A stretch of DNA of 64,000 nucleotides from contig OY744614.1 of the NCBI GenBank assembly GCA_963556255.1, forward strand, positions 41,190,578 through 41,254,577. The letters are read 5' to 3'. Source of the DNA: Allolobophora icterica. Lineage: Eukaryota > Annelida > Clitellata > Crassiclitellata > Lumbricidae. Numbering within the stretch: the first letter of the stretch is position 1; every line of letters starts with the position of its first letter. The position numbers and the translations under genes were made by a program. Below the pieces are notes generated by a model. It was given only the letters and a program-made list of their open reading frames with translations, was not told where the DNA came from and did not search any database. Below are positions 1 through 10,322 of this stretch, one piece after another.

Positions 1-290
1 AAAGAGAAATCTAGAACTGACTTTCTGCCATGGCATGGATTTGAACCCCCACACTTTTGGGCTGACAGCCAAGCACACTAATTATTAGAGTTGTTGAGAT
101 TTAAATCTCTAGCTAGCACGGTTCTTACAGGGGACCTGAAGTGGCGTGACACTCATTCAAACGGGCAGCGGTGGTGAAGGATGTCACCCGATCAATTCAT
201 TGAGAAATGAATAGGGTCGAGGCCACACGGGCGCTCTATGAAAACGTGCATATATACATTTCCGAGTATCATTCACCTCGTTGTCTATAA
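1..290 (-). repeat. Dispersed SINE-like repeat, minus orientation
   Basis: The first part read on the minus strand contains GGGGTTCAAATCC, a good match to a tRNA B box. The block ends with a short tail (CGCTCTATGAAAA on the plus strand) like the GCGCTATAGAAA tails of other repeats here. A related, diverged copy lies in the opposite orientation at 31495-31740, so this is a dispersed family and not part of a gene. The A box is weak. Confidence 0.55.
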
Positions 291-299
291 CAATATCGC

Positions 300-345
300 A
301 ATTAACATAACATAACATAACATAACATAACATAACATAGCATAA
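300..345. repeat. (TAACA)n microsatellite
   Basis: About eight ATAAC pentamers form a short array. The same array is at 8430-8475 in the second unit. Confidence 0.9.
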
Positions 346-1099
346 CAAGGGTTTTAAGTGGTTCAGAAGACGTGTAGTCTGTGTTAGAACCACTGCAAAT
401 TGCAACAGTTCTACAGAAGCTTGGAAGTCTTGACGCTTGAGCATTAAAATTGTCCACTGCATTCGCTAGGTGGCTGTCTTTTAAATAGTTCATAGCATTC
501 GCTAGGTGGCAGACCTGTTTTAAAAACGCCACTTGCCTCACCATTTCTTAACTTACATTCTCTTACCGTATTTGTCTTGCATTGCCTGATATCGTCTTAC
601 CCAGTTACCCTGTTTTACTTTCAATTCCGTTGGCTTACCACTCGCCCTGTTTTGCTTTACTAAGTAACCTTTCGGTACCTGACTTCATGAAGTTACCTTC
701 TTTACCTTGTCTTTAAGTAATAAACTTTGCCTTCTCTTGTTGTCACCTTCTATAGTTCTTAATCTTGTTCTCCTCTTGTGAATCTCTTTCTCTTGTTCTT
801 GTATTCTATTGACCCTGTTCCTGTTACAGTTACAGTTACCGTTCCCCATTGCAGCCCCTGTTACAGATTACAGTTACAGTTCCTGTTACAGTTCCAGTTA
901 CATTTAACAGTTACAGTTCCCAGAGACGAAACTTTGGTCTAAAAAGTACCAATTTCATACATACACGAAGCAAAGCTGAGACTGCGATATCTGGGAAGGC
1001 ACAATAATAAAATATTGATTGGAATTGTTCAAAAAGTGGGGGTACCGTACCCCCAGTCCAAAAAGTGGGGGGTACGGGTACCCCTCGTACCCCCACAAA

Positions 1100-1951
1100 T
1101 TACGCCTATGCCCTCAACTGTAACAAATAGGCGTAGTAATTTACATTGAACGTAATAAAATGTCAAGTTTCCCATGGCCTTTTCGTCTACAAAACACAAC
1201 ACTCAAATTAACCTGCTTTAATACTGGCCAGTCAACGGATATCAACGGCAACATGTTTCACAATTTCCATTCCATTCAATTTACTGTTAAAAAAATCAAT
1301 GAAGAAATTCAAGCAATAACACAATATGCAATAAAGGGACCAATGTCCCGCTTAATTAGGGACGCACATGTACCATGGATAAGTCTAATATTGGTTGATC
1401 AAGGTAGATTAAAATCAGACCCAAATCACGGCACACAGAACGAGCATAAAATCCTATAAATACATTTACGCATACGCGATCGCCCGTACCCGCATTGTTT
1501 ATTGACGCTGGGTTTTACCAAGTCAATTTTAGTTTGACCACGCCCATTTTGGTCTCTGACTCGTTAGGACCAGTCTAAAACTAAGCTCATGTATGCCGAT
1601 TGCCAGTAGCCTCAAGTCTCAGCCTAGCTGGTCCGGACTAAGGCGTTTGCGACCGACTAGGGTACGACCATCCCATACACGCGGCCCAGACGCCATGACC
1701 GGGTGCTGCCAAAAGCAGACAATCAAACGAGGAAAGCATTTATAGTCAGAATGTTATTCACATATTAATTTATCCTGATGCATGTGTATGCTGATGCTTC
1801 TTCACCAGAGTGCTGTTTGGCAGCTGGTCGACATATTAAAGAATATACTTACTTACTTACTTTAGTTAAAGCGTTGCCATGGTACGTATGCGTTGCCATG
1901 TTAACTGTGTATTGTTATGCTGTCTGACGTAAGCCGACCTTAACGCATATA
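1100..1951. other. No gene recognised
   Basis: No coding region is supported here. A plus-strand frame at 1160-1459 is not kept in the second unit, where a small indel near 9465 changes its C-terminus. A CTTA run (ACTTACTTACTTACTTTA) near 1850-1866 may be the tail of an old SINE. The matching interval in the other unit is 9240-10094. Confidence 0.5.
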
Positions 1952-2755
1952 CAGGGTGCGGCGAAATAAAGTAATACCCTGCAGTGTTTGGTTGATATCT
2001 CAAGAACGAAGTTGGATTTTTATAAGAAAATTTACACGGCCATTGGTCATTCATATCTACGTACAATTGCCAAATTACATTATATTATCACAACAATTGA
2101 ATAAGTTATGCTATTTGAACAGAGACAAGCCCACGCTTTATAACGTGCAAATTTTACGGTTGCGTTATTGGCACGTGTCACGCAGGAGTGGCTGCACGCA
2201 AACTGTCCTGAGATCATTGAGAAGGACCAGTGGCCACCAAATTCCCCAGATCTCAACCCCCTTGACTATCACGTGTGGGGAGCCATGCTGGAAAGGTATC
2301 ACAAACTCCAGCCGAAGCCAAAGACAATCGCCGAGTTGAAAGCCGCTTTGCAGTCAATATGGGACGATATGCCATAGGCGCCGATCAACAAGGCCATCAA
2401 GAACTTTACCAAACGGCTGAAGGCATGCGTGCAGGCCAATGGTGGACACTTTGAACACTTAATGTAAAATTGAAAGTGCAATTCGTAAAGCTTTGTTGTA
2501 AAAATATTTCAAGTTGTACCATTTATTTTTCTTGTTTCTTTACAAAGTAACTATTTTTAACCATGTAAAATCGTGGGGGTGTCGTGTTTGAAATAACATA
2601 ACTTTGTCATATTTCAAGATTGTTAAATAACATTTGGAAGTTATATGTAGATGTGAACAGACAATATCATTACCAAGTTTTAGATAAAAATTCTAAGCGG
2701 TTGCTACAGAATTTGCAACACACTGCAGGGGATTACTTTATTTTGCCGCACCCTG
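1952..2755. mobile_element. Non-autonomous Tc1/mariner-like transposon, 804 bp
   Basis: The ends are inverted repeats of about 36 bp with two mismatches, starting CAGGGTGCGGC on each side, flanked by TA at 1950-1951 and 2756-2757. The second duplication unit reads GCATATAGAGTAAAT at 10090-10104, which is the empty site with one TA. The interior keeps only the C-terminal part of a transposase, so the element was internally deleted. It inserted in copy 1 after duplication, or was lost precisely from copy 2. The first is more likely because precise excision is rare for this superfamily. Confidence 0.95.
2168..2377 (+). pseudogene. Transposase C-terminal remnant (Tc1/mariner)
   Basis: The frame encodes WPPNSPDLNPLDYHVWG followed by AMLERYHK. 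This matches the region of the third catalytic acidic residue in Tc1/mariner DDE/D transposases (N-S-P-D-L-N-P). Only about 69 codons are open. The helix-turn-helix region and first two catalytic acids are missing, so no active enzyme is made. It lies inside the 804-bp element at 1952-2755. Confidence 0.85.
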
Positions 2756-2791
2756 TAGAGTAAATTCGCTGCTTAATTTCCGTCCTGAATT

Positions 2792-2852
2792 CTGATTGGC
2801 TATATTAGGCCGCCAATGACTGAAGCTATATCAATCCAGTAATACATAAATA
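2792..2852 (+). promoter_or_regulatory. Putative CCAAT/TATA promoter of the 159-codon gene, copy 1
   Basis: Two opposed CCAAT boxes (TGATTGGCT and GCCAATGA) are followed by a TATA-like CATAAATA at 2845-2852. The initiator ATG is about 130 bp further on. The CCAAT pair is unchanged in copy 2, but the TATA-like segment differs there. Assignment is by pattern only. Confidence 0.35.
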
Positions 2853-2981
2853 GGCGGAAGGGACAGTTTTCACCGCTCGAAGTTTCGTTAGATTGAAATC
2901 ACTGTCTCATAGCCTAGTGCTTTTTAGGTGTTCAGTTTGCTATTATAGAGCTCCGATTATTACGATTCACAATTACTTACC

Positions 2982-3461
2982 ATGTTTTCTTTCATACGCA
3001 AGCTCTTCAAGCGTTATAAGTCGCGACGGGTACATCCAGAGTTCGCCGGCGAAGACGATGAGGAGCAGCATAAGCCGACGACGGCTTCTCTGACGGAGGC
3101 AGCTGAGAATGAGATTCCAGCGGATAATTCAGGTTTTTATGAAACACTGGATCACAGAATGGAGGTTGGGGTCTTCGTCCCTCAGCGACGCAACACAATT
3201 GCGGACCGCTTCAAGGAAGATGATGACCGTCTCTCACACTGGCCGAGTTCGGATGTGAGCGACCTCCCCGACATGCCGCAACCACCTGGATCTCCCAAGG
3301 CTCCAGAACGAGAGTCAAAGGATGGACCGGAAGTGACCTTCTATTGCCGCTCGTGGCTAGTTCCGACCGCGAGATCGATCGCCATGCTGTTCGAACCAGC
3401 AAGTCCAAACAGGGCGGATCGAAGGGGGGAAACCAAGCAGAAAGCAACGATAGAAGACTGA
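2982..3461 (+). CDS. Hypothetical 159-aa protein, copy 1
   Basis: An intronless frame starts MFSFIRKLFKRYKSRR and stops just before a TCTG microsatellite. The first 16 residues are strongly basic and amphipathic, which could be a membrane- or nucleic-acid-contacting helix. The rest is charged and proline-rich (DLPDMPQPPGSPKAPERE), probably disordered. I recognise no domain. Support for coding comes from the duplicate at 10323-10802: over 480 nt I count about five differences, giving two amino-acid changes (Gly/Gln and Glu/Gln) and no indel, although the flanking DNA has many length changes. An upstream CCAAT/TATA arrangement fits a short independent gene. It could also be one exon of a larger gene, but no splice donor is needed before the stop. 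Confidence 0.55.
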   Translation: MFSFIRKLFKRYKSRRVHPEFAGEDDEEQHKPTTASLTEAAENEIPADNSGFYETLDHRMEVGVFVPQRRNTIADRFKEDDDRLSHWPSSDVSDLPDMPQPPGSPKAPERESKDGPEVTFYCRSWLVPTARSIAMLFEPASPNRADRRGETKQKATIED

Positions 3462-3495
3462 CCATTCGACAAGGCCTCCCGTTCTACAGTACCTG

Positions 3496-3780
3496 TCTAC
3501 CTGTCTATCTATCTATCTGTCTACCTGTATCTGTCTTTCTCTCTGTCTGTCTGTCTGTGTCTCTGTCTGTCTGTCTCTCTGTCCCTCTGTCTCTCTGTCG
3601 CTGGGCCTCTGGCGTGGATCATCTCCCGTAAGCCCAGTTTAGGCAGGTGTGTCTGTCTGTCTCTCTGTCTCTGGGCCTCTGGCGCGGATCATATACTCCC
3701 GCAAGCCCATAGGCAGGTCTGTCTGTCTGTCTCTGTGCCTGTCTGTCTGTCTGTCTCTCTGTGCCTTTCTGTCTGTCCCA
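3496..3780. repeat. TCTG/TCTC-rich microsatellite
   Basis: A compound array of TCTG, TCTC and CTGT is interrupted by two copies of a unit containing CTGGGCCTCTGGCG. Open frames through it are low-complexity artefacts. The duplicate is at 10837-11125. Confidence 0.9.
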
Positions 3781-3807
3781 TGGAACCGGCTACAAGGACT
3801 TTCCGCC

Positions 3808-3905
3808 ATAATAAGAAGGAGGAGGAGAAGGAAGAGGAGGAGAAGGAAGAGAACGAGTAGGAGCAGGGACAGGAGAAGGAGGAGGATAATAAGGAGGAGG
3901 ACGCT
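3808..3905. repeat. GGA/GAA purine-rich tract
   Basis: This is a (GGA)n/(GAAGAG)n purine tract. The duplicate lies at 11161-11250. Confidence 0.85.
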
Positions 3906-4336
3906 GAGAGGATGTTAATGAAGAGGACTTTGAGGATGTTGAACATTGGCTATCGATTGTGGGTGCTGTGAAATGTTGCAGCCCAAAGTACGCCATCCAT
4001 AGCTCAATTATTTCACACAATGCAACAAAAGAAAAACATTGAGGTACGCAGACACAGGCGTATGGACACATATAGACACGCGTCCGCAAAGGTACATAGA
4101 CAGACCAACACGCGACCAAACAAACAGACACCAAGGAGACGTGCACTTAGCCGCGTAATTTGGATGATTACTTAATTAAATCTATTGATAGCCAGAGGCA
4201 AATGATTGTAGAAATCGTGTGAAGAGAGGATGGGCTGAAGGTCTTGTTTAACGGCTGTGAGATGACGAGGGTGTCTCATCGGAAAGGGGGCGCATATGTA
4301 TTCGCAGCAGTTACCATGGCGACGGGTTCTTTAACA

Positions 4337-4412
4337 TCCATACATCCACCCTCCATCCATCCATCCATCCATCCATCAACGCTTCCATCCATCCATCCAT
4401 CCATCCATCCAC
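4337..4412. repeat. (CCAT)n microsatellite
   Basis: Two runs of CCAT are separated by CAACGCTT. The duplicate is at 11692-11757. Confidence 0.9.
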
Positions 4413-4541
4413 GCACCATGGAAAAGCTTTACTATGGTCGGTCCATCATTCTGGAGCAGGTTTCCATGTCACCTGCTACATCAGCATCTTCTCCTTTCCC
4501 CAGATGCGCAGGCCATTCCGTGCGATCGCGAACAACTTAGC

Positions 4542-4606
4542 ATTTATTTAGCGACCCTTCAAGGAAACTATTCAGAGGCGCTCCCAGCCCAACCTCGGCG
4601 AAAGAG
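4542..4606 (-). mobile_element. 3'-end fragment of an L2/CR1-like LINE
   Basis: Read on the minus strand, GGGAGCGCCTCTGAATAGT, then CCTTGAAGGGTCGCTAAATA, matches the 3' end of the LINE at 56519-58000. Only the terminal 60 bases or so are present. The same fragment is at 11886-11950. Confidence 0.7.
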
Positions 4607-4663
4607 AACAGTCTTTAGAGCAGAGAGAAGAAAGCAATGGACGAAATCGTATTTGTGTATATA

Positions 4664-5060
4664 ACTATATATGTATGCATGTATCTATGTATGTATGTAT
4701 GTATGTATGGATGTGTGTATGTATGCATGTATGTATGTATGTATGTATGTATGTATGCATGTGTGTATGTATGTATGTATGTATGTATGTATGCATGTAT
4801 GCATTATTTTGTATATATGTGTTTATGTATTATATGTATGCATGTACGCATGTATGTACGTAGGTGTGTATGTATGCATGTGTGTATGTATGCATGTATG
4901 TATGTATGTATGTATGTATGTATGTATGCATGTATGCATTATTTTGTATATATGTGTGTATGTATTATATGTATGCATGTACGCATGTATGTACGTAGGT
5001 GTGTATGTATGCATGTGTGTATGTATGCATGTACATACGTAGTATGTAAGCATAGGCAAA
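4664..5060. repeat. (ATGT)n compound microsatellite
   Basis: A long ATGT array has ATGC, GTGT and ACGT variants and an internal higher-order duplication of about 130 bp containing ATTATTTTGTATATATGTG. It is open in several frames for compositional reasons only. The duplicate at 12018-12440 has one such block and a longer pure array. Confidence 0.9.
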
Positions 5061-5455
5061 TACGTGTGTATGTACGTATGTGTGCATGTATACTCTAGCG
5101 CCTCTAAGTAAGTAGATACGATGCGATCGTGTGTGCTTGCCCTGGGCAACCGGTCGATCTGATCCGAGCACCCACCGGGGAAACGACGTCCTCGTCCTCT
5201 GCAACGTGTCTCTTGACTGGCGCTCGACACCCGATTAAACGAGCGACGCCTGTGTAAACATGATACTGGTCATCGCCGATGGATATGACGCGTCTAATTC
5301 CCCGAATAATCCCGGATATATTTCAGAGGCACCCTCTCGTAAATGCAGAAAATTCTCCGTCTTTTCTTATCAGCCTCCAGCTTTCCGGGGATTTGCCACT
5401 GAAACCTTTGCTTCACGAAGGGGCGGGTAGAAGGAATGAACAGCGTGGTCGCTCT

Positions 5456-5590
5456 CATTCTCTTTCTCTCTCTGTCTCTCTCTCCCTGTCTCTCTCTCTG
5501 TCTTTCTGTCTCTGTCTCTGTCTCTGTCTGTCTGTCTGTCTCTCTCTCTCTCCTGCTTCCATTTTCTCTCTCTCTTGCTCCCACTCTCTT

Positions 5591-5662
<72 letters not shown>

Positions 5663-5965
5663 TCTTTCTCTCTCTCTTTCTTCCCCCCTCTCTCTCTCTC
5701 TCTCGCTCCATCCCTTCTCTTTCCCACCCTCTCTCTCGCTCCATCCCTCTCTCTCTATCTGTCGCTCCCAGCCTCTCTTTCCCACCTTCTCTCTTTCTCT
5801 CTCTTTCTCTCGCTCCCACCCCCCGCTCTCACGTTCCTACTCTCTCTCTCTCGCTCCCACTCAATCTTTCCCACCCTTCTCTCTCGCTCCACTCCCTCTC
5901 TCCCTTTCTCTTGCTCCCAACCTCTCTTTCCCACCCTCACTCGCTCTCTCACTCGCTCTCTCGCT
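5456..5965. repeat. TC-rich microsatellite
   Basis: About 500 bp of TCTC, TTTC and TCGCTCC repeats. The duplicate (12817-13320) lacks most of the pure (TC)n run found near 5600-5660. Confidence 0.9.
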
Positions 5966-6332
5966 GGCTCTCTTCGTCTGCTTTTTATGATTCGGTGTCT
6001 TTCAGTGCTCTGTTTTTCCTGCTCGATCTGTAAGAGTTTTACACCGTGGGATAAAATCTAAAGGTCCATTTCTTTTATGGATGTTTAGTAGTGTCTTTCA
6101 GTGAGTATTTTTCCTGACTTTGATGTCTCTTTCACGACGTCCTCTGAGGTCAACCTTATCATCTCTGATAATTGTAAATATTTGCAACTGTATTTGTCTA
6201 TCTGGCTCAGTCCTTCTCATTGTCTCCCTCCATTGTTGCTTCTGTTTGCTCGGCTCCATGGCTGGCTGGTTGCCTACTTGCCTGCCTGACTGTATGTCTG
6301 CCTGACTGTATGTCTGTTTCTCTGTCTGCCTG

Positions 6333-6364
6333 TCTGCACGTATGTATGTATGTATGTATGTATG

Positions 6365-6398
<34 letters not shown>

Positions 6399-6485
6399 TG
6401 AATGAATGTATGTATGTATGTATGTGTGCGTGTATGTATGTATGTATGTATGTATGTATGTATGTATGCATGTGTGCGTGTATGT
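6333..6485. repeat. (ATGT)n microsatellite
   Basis: The ATGT array has TGAATGAA interruptions. The matching array in the second unit (13680-14000) is roughly twice as long. Confidence 0.9.
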
Positions 6486-6788
6486 AAGTAGTAAGGTAAG
6501 TACGGGTATCAACTCAATTAATCATCCGCATCTGGCAACCTGTCAACTTAATCAAAAGTACCAGATGTCGTCGGCGGAGGGGGATAGGAGTGGATTGGTG
6601 AGTAGGGGTAATCTAAGGCCGCCGACGACATGTGTGGGAATTGTGTGGGCGGTGGAATATGTCGAACGACTCTTCTTAATCGCTAACTTCCCTTCTCAGT
6701 CCAAATCGTTATCACTCCTTCTAATCTCTAATCGATATTTGTCCTTCCATGCCTTTCCCTTTCCTAGCATATATTACTTAGCGTTGCC

Positions 6789-7640
6789 ATGATCTTCGAA
6801 CGTATACCTGAGAAGACGAAGAAGATGTCTACCAACGTTGCTGATGTGAGTATATGTCATTCTTCTATGATAAATTATTTTGAGAATTCTATATCGAGAT
6901 GATGTTTTAGAAATTCGAATGAATGAGATAATCTTTTATGATATAATGTTTTAGACGATGATGATAATGAATGTGATGATAGTGTTTCGTGGCTGCTACT
7001 TCATTCTCTTACAAATTTTATAGTTTTTCAATATCATAAAAATCGTTAGGTCTAATGGATGTCAACGACTGGGTTTCATCCTTCAGTTGTACAAACTATA
7101 ATGTGACTGTAATTTCGGTTTTGTAGATGAGTGGAAAGATCGTGTTGTTCGAGACGCCTATAGGGATCAATCTATATCTGAGCGTGTAAGAACTTACTCT
7201 ACTCATACGAAGACGTACTCGTGGTAGATGTTCGGGATTACGAGATGTTATATGGACAGCTTTATCCCACTGAAAAGGGTGTCCTTTTCAGCAAAGCCAT
7301 GCGGAGATCGTTTGTCGACCATATGCTTGACGTGGTCGGAATCATGGACTCACTAAAGACTAACCAACCTCACGAATATTTTAAACATATCGGAGGTACC
7401 TATCACATTTCGATTTCTAAGGTTGTGCACTGCGTCGATATTCGTCGTTATATCCGTCCTTCGAGCGAGAGTAAACTGGTACCGACACTTAGCGGAATCG
7501 CCTTGAATCTGGACGAATGGCAACAACTCGTTTCATCGATTCGGGAACTTCACGAGCGTGTGCCCGAACTCAAAGTTGCATCACCTTGCTACACCTGTGC
7601 GGACCTACATCAATTCCGACTTAATGATTCTTGCATGTGA
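6789..7640 (+). pseudogene. PC4/p15 coactivator-like gene with probable frameshift
   Basis: Exon 1 (6789-6845) encodes MIFERIPEKTKKMSTNVAD and ends at GAT|GTGAGT. Exon 2 starts after TTTTGTAG at 7127 and encodes MSGKIVLFETPIGINLYLSV, then meets TAA. Reading resumes one frame over from 7188 and runs to TGA at 7640. A single extra base near 7187 would explain the break. The later part contains VDIRRYIRPSSESKLVP and GIALNLDEWQQLVSSI. These fit the beta-strand plus helix pattern of PC4-type single-strand DNA-binding domains, and DVRDYEMLYGQLYPTEKGV upstream looks like a second half-domain. PC4 proteins bind single-stranded DNA and act in transcription. A CYTCADLHQF motif lies near the C-terminus. 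The break could be a sequencing error. Confidence 0.6.
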
Positions 7641-7916
7641 TTGTATATGTTACGCGTGGCTGGTGATTAAGGCTGCTTTGAAATTCTTATCGTACTTGAT
7701 GGATGTGGAATACCAAACATTACAACATGTGGTTACTGTTTGATGTGAATGAATGATGTGTATGTGCAATATGTCTATTTAAAGGGAATACTGTACTCGC
7801 GCCATATGGTGATGTGAGATACGATTAATGATGCTTGGTGAACTATGATCATTAACACGATGATGCTATCGAGAATTGTGTAAACGATAGAACGTAATTA
7901 ACATTACATCAAAACG

Positions 7917-7990
7917 GATGGATTTAGAGAGGATCGGGTGGATTTAGAGAGGATCGGGTGGATTTAGAGAGGATCGGATCGATTTAGATA
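7917..7990. repeat. 20-bp tandem repeat, about 3.5 copies
   Basis: GATTTAGAGAGGATCGGGTG occurs in tandem three times from 7921, with a partial fourth. It lies in the 490-bp spacer after the PC4-like frame, in which I see no gene. Confidence 0.9.
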
Positions 7991-8130
7991 GAAGTGTTCA
8001 GAACATTCCAAATAAGTCGATGATGACGGGTCGCAAAATGTATCCATTTTTTAATTCACTATAAAATTAAGAAACCTTTCATCTTTTCGAAACCAACAGC
8101 TCGGCTACTTTCAGACGACCTGCCTAGCTT

Positions 8131-8420
8131 GAAGAGAAATCTAGAACTGACTTTCTGCCATGGCATGGATTTGAACCCCCACACTTTTGGGCTGACAGCC
8201 AAGCACACTAATTATTAGAGTTGTTGAGATTTAAATCTCTAGCTAGCACGGTTCTTACAGGGGACCTGAAGTGGCGTGACACTCATTCAAACGGGCAGCG
8301 GTGGTGAAGGATCTCACCCGATCAATTCATTGAGAAATGAATAGGGTCGAGGCCACACGGGCGCTCTATGAAAACGTGCATATATACATTTCCGAGTATC
8401 ATTCACCTCGTTGTCTATAA
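8131..8420 (-). repeat. Dispersed SINE-like repeat (duplicate of 1-290)
   Basis: This is the copy of the 1-290 block carried by the second duplication unit, nearly identical to it. It contains the same B-box-like GGTTCAAATCC on the minus strand. Confidence 0.55.
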
Positions 8421-10131
8421 CAATATCGCAATTAACATAACATAACATAACATAACATAACATAACATAGCATAACAAGGGTTTTAAGTGGTTCAGAAGA
8501 CGTGTAGTCTGTGTTAGAACCACTGCAAATTGCAACAGTTCTACAGAAGCTTGGAAGTCTTGACGCTTGAGCATTAAAATTGTCCACTGCATTCGCTAGG
8601 TGGCTGTCTTTTAAATAGTTCATAGCATTCGCTAGGTGGCAGACCTGTTTTAAAAACGCCACTTGCCTCACCATTTCTTAACTTACATTCTCTTACCGTA
8701 TTTGTCTTGCATTGCCTGATATCGTCTTACCCAGTTACCCTGTTTTACTTTCAATTCCGTTGGCTTACCACTCGCCCTGTTTTGCTTTACTAAGCAACCT
8801 TTCGGTACCTGACTTCATGAAGTTACCTTCTTTACCTTGTCTTTAAGTAATAAACTTTGCCTTCTCTTGTTGTCACCTTCTATAGTTCTTAATCTTGTTC
8901 TCCTCTTGTGAATCTCTTTCTCTTGTTCTTGTATTCTATTGACCCTGTTCCTGTTACATTTACCGTTACCGTTCCCCATTGCAGCCCCTGTTACAGATTA
9001 CAGTTACAGTTCCTGTTACAGTTCCAGTTACATTTAACAGTTACAGTTCCCAGAGACGAAACTTTGGTCTAAAAAGTACGTGGGGGTACCAATTTCATAC
9101 ATACACGAAGCAAAGCTGAGACTGCGATCTCTGGGAAGGCACAATAATAAAATATTGATTGGAATTGTTCAAAAAGTGGGGGTACCGTACCCCCAGTCCA
9201 AAAAGTGGGGGGTACGGGTACCCCTCGTACCCCCACAAATTACGCCTATGCCCTCAACTGTAACAAATAGGCGTAGTAATTTACATTGAACGTAATAAAA
9301 TGTCAAGTTTCCCATGGCCTTTTCGTCTACAAAACACAACACTCAAATTAACCTGCTTTAATACTGGCCAGTCAACGGATATCAACGGCAACATGTTTCA
9401 CAATTTCCATTCCATTCAATTTACTGTTAAAAAAATCAATGAAGAAATTCAAGCAATAACACAATTTATTATATGCAATAAAGGGACCAATGTCCCGCTT
9501 AATAAGGGACGCACATGTACCATGGATAAGTCTAATATTGGTTGATCAAGGTAGATTAAAATCAGACCCAAATCACGGCACACAGAACGGGCATAAAATC
9601 CTATAACCACATTTACACATACGCGATCGCCCGTATCCGCATTGTTTATTGACGCTGGGTTTTACCAAGTCAATTTTAGTTTGACCACGCCCATTTTGGT
9701 CTCTGACTCGTTAGGACCAGTCTAAAACTAAGCTCATGTATGCCGATTGCCAGTAGCCTCAAGTCTCAGCCTGGCTGGTCCGGACTAAGGCGTTTGCAAC
9801 CGACTAGGGTACGACCATCCCATACACGCGGCCCAGACGCCATGACCGGGTGCTGCCAAAAGCAGACAATCAAACGAGGAAAGCATTTATAGTCAGAATG
9901 TTTTTCACATAATAATTTATCCTGATGCATGTATGCTGATGCTTCTCCACCAGAGTGCTGTTTGGCAGCTGGTCGACATATTAAAGAATATACTTACTTA
10001 CTTACTTTAGTTAAAGCGTTGCCATGTTACGTATGCGTTGCCATGTTAACTGCCTATTGCTATGCTGTCTGACGTAAGCCGACCTTAACGCATATAGAGT
10101 AAATTTGCTGCTTAATTTCCGTCCTGAATTC

Positions 10132-10192
10132 TGATTGGCTATATTAGGCCGCCAATGACTGAAGCTATATCAATCCAGTAATGCTTAAAAAG
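10132..10192 (+). promoter_or_regulatory. Putative CCAAT/TATA promoter of the 159-codon gene, copy 2
   Basis: The CCAAT boxes match copy 1, but the TATA-like motif is GCTTAAAAAG at 10183-10192, in place of CATAAATA. The next 20 bp also differ between copies, although flanking sequence is nearly identical. Confidence 0.35.
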
Positions 10193-10322
10193 CCGCGCGA
10201 GACCGTTTTCACTGCTCGAAGTTTCGTTAGATTGAAATCACTGTCTCATAGCCTTGTGCTTTTTAGGTGTTCAGTTTGCTATTATAGAGCTCCAATAATA
10301 TTACGATTGACAATTACTTACC

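Larger units (their letters stand above)
1..7188. repeat. Tandem duplication unit, copy 1
   Basis: This segment aligns base for base with 8131-14794 at an initial offset of 8130. Order and orientation are the same: SINE-like block, 159-codon frame, TCTG, CCAT, ATGT and TC tracts, and first PC4-like exons. Homology starts at the window edge, so the true left border is unseen. It ends at 7188, inside the second PC4-like exon. Differences are mainly an 804-bp transposon present only here, microsatellite lengths, a shortened palindrome and scattered substitutions. Confidence 0.95.

Noticed and set aside
184..544. Minus-strand frames of 80-92 codons, identical at 8314-8674
   Set aside because: They run through a SINE-like repeat and a (TAACA)n array. 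Identity only reflects the recent duplication.
1160..1459. 99-codon frame shared in part with 9300-9545
   Set aside because: A small indel between the duplicates changes the C-terminal part, and the composition looks non-coding.
4637..5098. Long frames of MYVCMYVC or HTYIHTYI type in ATGT arrays (also at 6207-6512, 11965-12591, 13561-14149 and 46292-46557)
   Set aside because: They follow from the microsatellite sequence, are open on both strands and change length between duplicates.
5279..6061. SLSLSL and RERERE frames in TC tracts (also 12640-13402, 26382-27082 and 52269-52844)
   Set aside because: Low-complexity translation of dinucleotide and tetranucleotide repeats with no conservation of frame.
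7917..7990. Possible CRISPR-like array of 20-bp repeats
   Set aside because: The repeats are directly adjacent without spacers and the genome is eukaryotic.
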